This document shows, one piece after another, positions 25,296 through 29,549 of a stretch of DNA of 29,549 nucleotides. Position numbers and translations under genes: made by a program. Source of the DNA: CAZJBS01 sp964544475 (GTDB lineage Bacteria; CLD3; SB21). Below the pieces are notes generated by a model. The model made no database searches, was not told the DNA's origin, and was given only the letters and a program-made list of their open reading frames with translations. How positions within the stretch are numbered: position 1 is the stretch's first letter; every line of letters begins with the position of its first letter. The stretch spans positions 1-29,549 of the forward strand of contig CAZJBS010000038.1 of the NCBI GenBank assembly GCA_964544475.1, read 5' to 3'.

Positions 25296-26539
25296 AGAAA
25301 CATGTGGTGATCATCGGCGGTGGCGTGGTCGGCCGATGCACGGCGTACTATTCCGCCCGGCACGGGCATCACGTCACCCTGATTGACCGGAGAACGCCGG
25401 AATTTCCGGGCTGTTCGTTTGGCAATGCGGGCTTTGTCAGTCCGAGCCATTTTACGCCCCTGGCGGCGCCCGGCATGATCGGAATGGCCCTGAAATGGAT
25501 GCTGGACTCGGAGAGCCCGTTTTATGTCAAGCCCAATCTTCGAAGGGATTTCCTGAGCTGGGCGTTGAAATTTTACCGCGCCTGCAATCCAGAACATGTC
25601 GAAAGAGCGTCGCCGGTCTTGCGGGATTTACACCTCAACAGCCGGACATGTTATGAAGAGTTCGCAAAACTCGGTGAATTCGGTTACGCGCAGCGGGGTT
25701 GTCTCATGCTGTGCGATACGGAACGCGCGTTGGAGGAGGAAAAACGAAATGCGTTGACCGCGATGAAACTGGGCCTGAAGACCGAAATCGTCGGACCCGC
25801 CGACCTGGCGAGGCTGGAGCCCGGCCTGCGACTTCATACAATCGGTGGCGTCCATTTTCTGGATGATGCGCATTTGATTCCGGGTGAATTCATGGCTCTG
25901 CTCGTTCGACAGCTGGAAGAAAGCCGTGTGGCATGCCATTGGACCACCAATGTCACGGGCTGGAAGACCGACGGAAGGACGATTGATGCCGTGCAAACGA
26001 CGGCGGGCGACATCAAGGGTGACGAGTACGTGATCGCAGGCGGCTCCTGGTCGCCCTTGCTCGCGAGGCAGCTTGGCATACGGCTTCCGATGCAGGCGGG
26101 CAAAGGCTACAGCCTGACGTTGCCGAATCCTCACCATCCGGCGACGATTCCCGCCATCTTCATCGAAGCGCGGCTGGCGGTGACGCCCATGGGCAACACG
26201 CTGCGTTTTGGAGGTACGATGGAAATCACCGGTCTTGACGAAAGCATCAACCCGCCGCGTGTGCGGGGCATTTTGAAATCAGTACTGAAACACTATCCGG
26301 ATTACCGGAATGAGGATTTTGATGAAGTGAAAGCCTGGTGCGGGTTGAGGCCGTTGTCCCCTGACGGTTTGCCGTTTATCGGGCGTTTCAAGAAATATTC
26401 CAACTTGTCGGTTGGGACCGGTCACGCGATGCAGGGTCTGAGCCAGGGGCCAATCACCGGCAAGTTATTGGCGGAGATGCTGTCGGAAGAGGCGATGACG
26501 ATGGACATCACACCGCTGTCGCCGGAGCGGTACCATTGA
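25292..26539 (+). CDS. FAD-dependent D-amino-acid dehydrogenase (DadA-like; likely D-hydroxyproline dehydrogenase)
   Basis: Flavoprotein oxidoreductase of the DAO family, 415 residues. The N-terminal dinucleotide motif VVIIGGGVVGRCTAYY (5-20) is followed by the typical FGNAGFVSPSHFTPLAAPG segment. The C-terminal FAD block is WCGLRPLSPDGLPFIGR and then LSVGTGHAMQGLSQGPITGK. This layout is that of DadA-type dehydrogenases. Coupling with the epimerase (ATGA overlap at 25292-25295) suggests it oxidises cis-4-hydroxy-D-proline to pyrroline-4-hydroxy-2-carboxylate, as in known hydroxyproline clusters. The deaminase and 2-oxoglutarate-semialdehyde dehydrogenase of that pathway are not in the window. 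D-proline or D-alanine remain possible substrates. Confidence 0.88.
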   Translation: MKKHVVIIGGGVVGRCTAYYSARHGHHVTLIDRRTPEFPGCSFGNAGFVSPSHFTPLAAPGMIGMALKWMLDSESPFYVKPNLRRDFLSWALKFYRACNPEHVERASPVLRDLHLNSRTCYEEFAKLGEFGYAQRGCLMLCDTERALEEEKRNALTAMKLGLKTEIVGPADLARLEPGLRLHTIGGVHFLDDAHLIPGEFMALLVRQLEESRVACHWTTNVTGWKTDGRTIDAVQTTAGDIKGDEYVIAGGSWSPLLARQLGIRLPMQAGKGYSLTLPNPHHPATIPAIFIEARLAVTPMGNTLRFGGTMEITGLDESINPPRVRGILKSVLKHYPDYRNEDFDEVKAWCGLRPLSPDGLPFIGRFKKYSNLSVGTGHAMQGLSQGPITGKLLAEMLSEEAMTMDITPLSPERYH

Positions 26540-26642
26540 AGACTATCCAACCAATCATCATCGGCGCTCGTGGTTTCAAATCGGCCATATCGTTGTTGGG
26601 TTTGCACGCCCACGAACACCCAATCACCCATACCTGTCATCC

Positions 26643-27713
26643 ATGATCTTCATCGCCGGCATCAGCATAGCCGTCTTCATCGAACTGCTGCTCATCAGCA
26701 AAAAAGACAAGTCGTTCGCGGACCGCGTCCTGGCGCTGTGGATGTTCTGCATCAGTCTTCATCTGTTCCTTTTCTACTTCTGGTTTATCGACGAGATTTA
26801 TCAGTATCCTTTCCTGCTCGGCCTGGAGAAACCCCTCCCGTTGGTTCACGGCGTCTTTCTCTATCTTTATGTCGGGGCGCTCACGGGTCAACTGCCGCGA
26901 AGAAAAAAGTGGACGCTCCTCCATTTCATTCCGGCGGCGTCGGTCTGCATGTACCTGATTCCTTTTTTTATTTTGCCGCCGGAAGAGAAAGTGCGGATCT
27001 ACCGGCAGTACGGCGCCGGATATGAGATGTTTGAAGCGATACTCTTTCCCGCCATCCTGCTGTCCGGACCGGCCTACATCGTGTGGTCCCTGCTTCTCTT
27101 AAGAAGACATACCCGCCGTATCCTCGATCAGTTTTCCTATCAGCACAAGGTCGACTTGCAATGGCTCCGAATTCTCGTGTGGGGACTGGCGGGTATCTGG
27201 ATTCTGGTGTTTGTGTCCAATGAGACCCTTCTCTTTGGCGGGGTGGTCGTTTTCATTTTTCTGATCGGATTTTTCGGCATACGACAGGTGCGTATTTTTT
27301 CCGATGGGGCGCCGGATGAAGAGGAAGAAAGGGAGAAATACTCCAAATCGGGACTGACCGAGGAAAAGTCCGACGAACTGTACCGCGCTCTTGTTCGTCT
27401 GATGACGGAAGACGCCTTGTATCGCAAGAACGACCTTTCCGTCTCTGATCTGGCCGACAAACTGAACGTGCATGCCAATTACCTGTCCCAGGTCATCAAT
27501 GCCAGGGAAGGGATGAATTTCTACGATTTTGTCAACAAGCACAGGCTTGAGGAATTCAAGAGACTAATATCCGATCCCGCCAATCACCAGCTGACTCTTC
27601 TCGCACTGGCCTTCGATTGTGGATTCAATTCGAAGTCTTCGTTCAACCGCTACTTCAAAAAAGCTACGGGACAGACCCCTTCCGAGTTCTTCGCCTCCAT
27701 TAATAAACAATAA
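26643..27713 (+). CDS. Membrane-anchored AraC-family regulator (7 TM segments plus HTH)
   Basis: One-component regulator of 356 residues. The N-terminal half contains about seven hydrophobic segments, the first MIFIAGISIAVFIELLL and the last near LLFGGVVVFIFLIGFF. A charged linker (DEEEEREKYSKSG) leads to a C-terminal AraC-type double HTH, about 255-352: DLSVSDLADKLNVHANYLSQVIN and then TLLALAFDCGFNSKSSFNRYF and ATGQTPSEF. Such regulators are common in Bacteroidota-like genomes and are presumed to sense a signal in the membrane. The ATG at 26643 has no clear Shine-Dalgarno. The 103 bp before it hold only a loose TTGGGT/ACCCAA dyad. Likely targets are its neighbours: the epimerase pair upstream or the exported protein downstream. 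Confidence 0.88.
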   Translation: MIFIAGISIAVFIELLLISKKDKSFADRVLALWMFCISLHLFLFYFWFIDEIYQYPFLLGLEKPLPLVHGVFLYLYVGALTGQLPRRKKWTLLHFIPAASVCMYLIPFFILPPEEKVRIYRQYGAGYEMFEAILFPAILLSGPAYIVWSLLLLRRHTRRILDQFSYQHKVDLQWLRILVWGLAGIWILVFVSNETLLFGGVVVFIFLIGFFGIRQVRIFSDGAPDEEEEREKYSKSGLTEEKSDELYRALVRLMTEDALYRKNDLSVSDLADKLNVHANYLSQVINAREGMNFYDFVNKHRLEEFKRLISDPANHQLTLLALAFDCGFNSKSSFNRYFKKATGQTPSEFFASINKQ

Positions 27714-27880
27714 TTTATATCCTCTTCCGGTGTCAGCTTGCAAGGAGGGGCACGTGACACCGTCCCGCCTTCCACGCTGGAGCGATTAGCCATTCTCCGC
27801 GGTGTATATTGCCCTTGGAAATTGCTTAAGGAGCAACCAAGTGGAACAACGAAACCATACACCATAAAGGAGTAAATCCC
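27714..27880 (+). promoter_or_regulatory. Structured leader with two candidate mini-ORFs before the exported protein
   Basis: Two inverted repeats are visible: CGGTGTCA/TGACACCG (27728-27735 with 27755-27762, 19-nt loop) and CTTGG-AAA-TTGCT-TAAGG-AGCAA-CCAAG (27814-27841). Each is linked to a ribosome-binding-like sequence and a GTG. AAGGAGG at 27742-27748 precedes GTG 27754, an 11-residue frame ending 27789. TAAGGAG, largely in the second loop, precedes GTG 27841, an 8-residue frame whose TAA (27865-27867) touches the AAAGGAG of the main gene. Neither hairpin has a T-run. Regulation is inferred and may be chance. Confidence 0.35.
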
Positions 27881-28693
27881 ATGAACCACCTCACGTTCTT
27901 TGCGGCCCTGACGCTTGCACTCTTGCCTTCCATGTCTTTTGCGCATGGCGGCGGCAAGAAGGTCAAGCTGCATGTCAATCCAAAATGGAAGCAATGTTCC
28001 TTTCAGTTGGATTCGTCTTTGACGCAGCATGCCTGGCGCGAGTTCACGCAAGAGGCCGGCCTGGTGGCGTATTTCCGTCCGCTTTCGGACGCCAGACCGC
28101 TCGGCGTCGGCAACTATGAAGTGTCGATTCTCCAGTGGACGACGGGAATTGACGAGTCCAAAGACGCCTGGAATAATACGTTTGTTCACCCGGATTCGAC
28201 ACACTGGCTGACGGGCGGCGAGCCGCTGGTTTTTCCCGGTTTGATGTTCAGGACGGGCGTGACGGAACGTCTGGATGTTGGGGCGTATTGGACCAGGAGT
28301 CCGGGAGCCAATTATGGATTCTGGGGTGGACACATTCAGTACATCCTTGCCAATGAGACCAGCGGCATGCTGACCGCCGCCACACGTCTGAGCTTCATCT
28401 CACTGTATGGCCCGAAAGATCTGGACCTGACCGTCTACGGCGCGGATGTCCTGGTGAGCAGGAAATTCGCCGTATGGAAGCGCTTCGCTTCGATCTCGCC
28501 GTACATCGGCGCATCGGTTTATCTGTCCGATGCCCACGAAAAAACGGCGGCGGTCGATCTGCATGATGAAACGGTCGTGGGACTGCAGGGCATGGTGGGG
28601 GCCGTGGCGCAGGTCTCCATCGCACGGCTGGCCGTTGAATACAATATGGCCAGGATACGTTCCCTCTCCTTCAAGATAGGCGTCAGCTTCTAA
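27881..28693 (+). CDS. Exported protein, probable outer-membrane beta-barrel
   Basis: I do not recognise a named family. The 270-residue protein has a clear Sec signal peptide (MNHLTFFAALTLALLPSMSFA) whose predicted cleavage leaves His at the mature N-terminus (HGGGKKVKLHVN). The remainder alternates hydrophobic and polar residues with many aromatic and Gly residues. It contains GLMFRTGVTERLDVGAYWTRSP, a soluble-looking WTTGIDESKDAWNNTF segment, and a C-terminal strand SFKIGVSF ending in Phe, the pattern of a small outer-membrane barrel. AAAGGAG lies 8 nt upstream of the ATG. It follows the membrane AraC regulator after a structured leader and may be its target. The outer-membrane location is inferred. 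Confidence 0.7.
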   Translation: MNHLTFFAALTLALLPSMSFAHGGGKKVKLHVNPKWKQCSFQLDSSLTQHAWREFTQEAGLVAYFRPLSDARPLGVGNYEVSILQWTTGIDESKDAWNNTFVHPDSTHWLTGGEPLVFPGLMFRTGVTERLDVGAYWTRSPGANYGFWGGHIQYILANETSGMLTAATRLSFISLYGPKDLDLTVYGADVLVSRKFAVWKRFASISPYIGASVYLSDAHEKTAAVDLHDETVVGLQGMVGAVAQVSIARLAVEYNMARIRSLSFKIGVSF

Positions 28694-28749
28694 TAAGAAA
28701 AAGCGATCACGAGATTTGAATCAATTAATCAATCATCAAAAGGAGTGTT

Positions 28750-29549
28750 ATGATCAGGAAAATCGGAGAATTGACGACGGCGGTCTCCTGGAGCAACTCA
28801 GGATGGCTGGTCCTTGTTACATTAGCTTTCCTCATGAGCGCGTGCGAGACGCACGAGATGGATGAACCCGGTCTATTGGTTCCCATGACGGTGGACGAAG
28901 ACGCCACGCTGCCATCCATCCATGTCAACGGCACGCAACTGCATGCGCGGTCGTTTGGAAATCCGGCCGATCCCATGCTGGTCGTGTTACACGGCGGTCC
29001 CGGCGGCGACCATCGGTACCTGTTGAATTGTGCCGCGTTTGCCAACGACGGCTATTATGTGGTGATGTACGACCAGCGCGGCAGCGGACTGTCCCAGCGG
29101 CATGACGCGGATACGTATACGGTCCAGCTCTTCATCGACGATCTGGATGCCGTGATCGGTCACTACCGGACCAGCCACGACCAGAAGATCTATTTACTCG
29201 GACATTCATGGGGCGCCATGCTGGCCACGGCGTATGTCAATGATCATCCCGGTGTGGTGAGCGGCCTCATCCTCGCCGAGCCGGGCGGTTTCACATGGGA
29301 TGAAACGAAAGACTACATCGAGCGGTTCAAGGCGCTTCATCCGTTTGATGAAACGAGCAATGATTTCGTGTACCTGGATCAATTTATCACAGGCGACGAC
29401 CACCGCATTCTCGATTACAAAGCCGGCCTGCAGGCGGCGGCGGGTTTTGCCGACGGGAACGAGACCGGCGTCGAGGGCATGGAACCATATTGGCGTTTCG
29501 GCGCCGTCTGCAACCGGGCCGCTCTGGAGTACGCCGACAAACACGGGTT
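28750..29549 (+). CDS. Alpha/beta hydrolase lipoprotein, proline iminopeptidase-like (partial, runs off the window)
   Basis: The first 266 codons of an exported serine hydrolase; the 3' end lies beyond the window. The N-terminal hydrophobic segment SGWLVLVTLAFLMSAC ends in a lipobox (LMSAC, Cys32), so it is probably a lipoprotein facing the periplasm or surface. HGGPGG (81-86) is the oxyanion-hole motif of the proline iminopeptidase (S33) group. It is followed by YDQRGSGLS (108-115) and the nucleophile elbow GHSWGA with Ser153. The catalytic Asp and His lie partly or wholly in the missing part. AAGGAG lies 5 nt before the ATG, 56 bp after the previous gene. Release of N-terminal proline or hydroxyproline from peptides would fit the nearby epimerase pair, but other HGGPGG hydrolases act on different substrates. 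Confidence 0.85.
   Translation, partial: MIRKIGELTTAVSWSNSGWLVLVTLAFLMSACETHEMDEPGLLVPMTVDEDATLPSIHVNGTQLHARSFGNPADPMLVVLHGGPGGDHRYLLNCAAFANDGYYVVMYDQRGSGLSQRHDADTYTVQLFIDDLDAVIGHYRTSHDQKIYLLGHSWGAMLATAYVNDHPGVVSGLILAEPGGFTWDETKDYIERFKALHPFDETSNDFVYLDQFITGDDHRILDYKAGLQAAAGFADGNETGVEGMEPYWRFGAVCNRAALEYADKHG

Noticed and set aside
1..29549. Mobile elements, CRISPR arrays, attachment sites, rRNA or tRNA genes
   Set aside because: No transposase or integrase genes, no regularly spaced repeats, no terminal inverted repeats and no RNA gene signatures were seen on either strand.

Overview
The window is a gene-dense bacterial chromosome segment of about 29.5 kb with medium-high GC, carrying 24 protein-coding genes, no RNA genes, no CRISPR and no mobile elements. 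A run of 100 N at 20203-20302 shows it is a scaffold, probably from a metagenome assembly. Several features suggest a didermic member of the FCB superphylum or a nearby candidate phylum (KSB1, Calditrichota, Zixibacteria or Latescibacterota type): two GWxTD-domain secreted proteins, a TonB receptor with a carboxypeptidase-like N-terminal domain, a membrane-anchored AraC regulator, PD40 and M28 lipoproteins, and strong AAGGAG ribosome binding sites on many genes. This placement is inference from gene content only.

Left edge (1-2928): ilvE (branched-chain aminotransferase, minus) is divergent from an M28 metallopeptidase lipoprotein (plus). The peptidase reading frame is cut by an in-frame TAA, while recognisable M28 sequence, including the last zinc-binding His, continues in the same frame for 51 more codons.

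Central region (2996-17180): two six-gene clusters face each other tail to tail with 2 bp between their stop codons. The plus cluster is rimO, a GWxTD protein, a THEP1-type NTPase, era, moeA and mutS2, with several start/stop overlaps. The minus cluster is lpdA, engB, a second GWxTD protein, asnS, a PD40 propeller lipoprotein and an unknown 185-residue protein. Each cluster combines translation or ribosome-assembly functions (rimO/era; engB/asnS) with one secreted GWxTD protein.

Region 17314-21317 (plus): an FmdB-type zinc ribbon, a group II PLP decarboxylase, rpe, the FAD subunit of a molybdenum hydroxylase (interrupted by the assembly gap, no partner subunits nearby) and a TonB protein.

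Right part (21620-29549, plus): a TonB-dependent receptor closed by a clear intrinsic terminator, then a 4-hydroxyproline 2-epimerase/proline racemase-family enzyme, a translationally coupled FAD-dependent D-amino-acid dehydrogenase, a 7-TM AraC regulator, a secreted probable outer-membrane protein with an unusual structured leader, and a proline-iminopeptidase-like alpha/beta hydrolase lipoprotein that runs off the window. Together these suggest capture and oxidation of proline or hydroxyproline from peptides. That is a hypothesis; the later steps of the pathway are not in the window.
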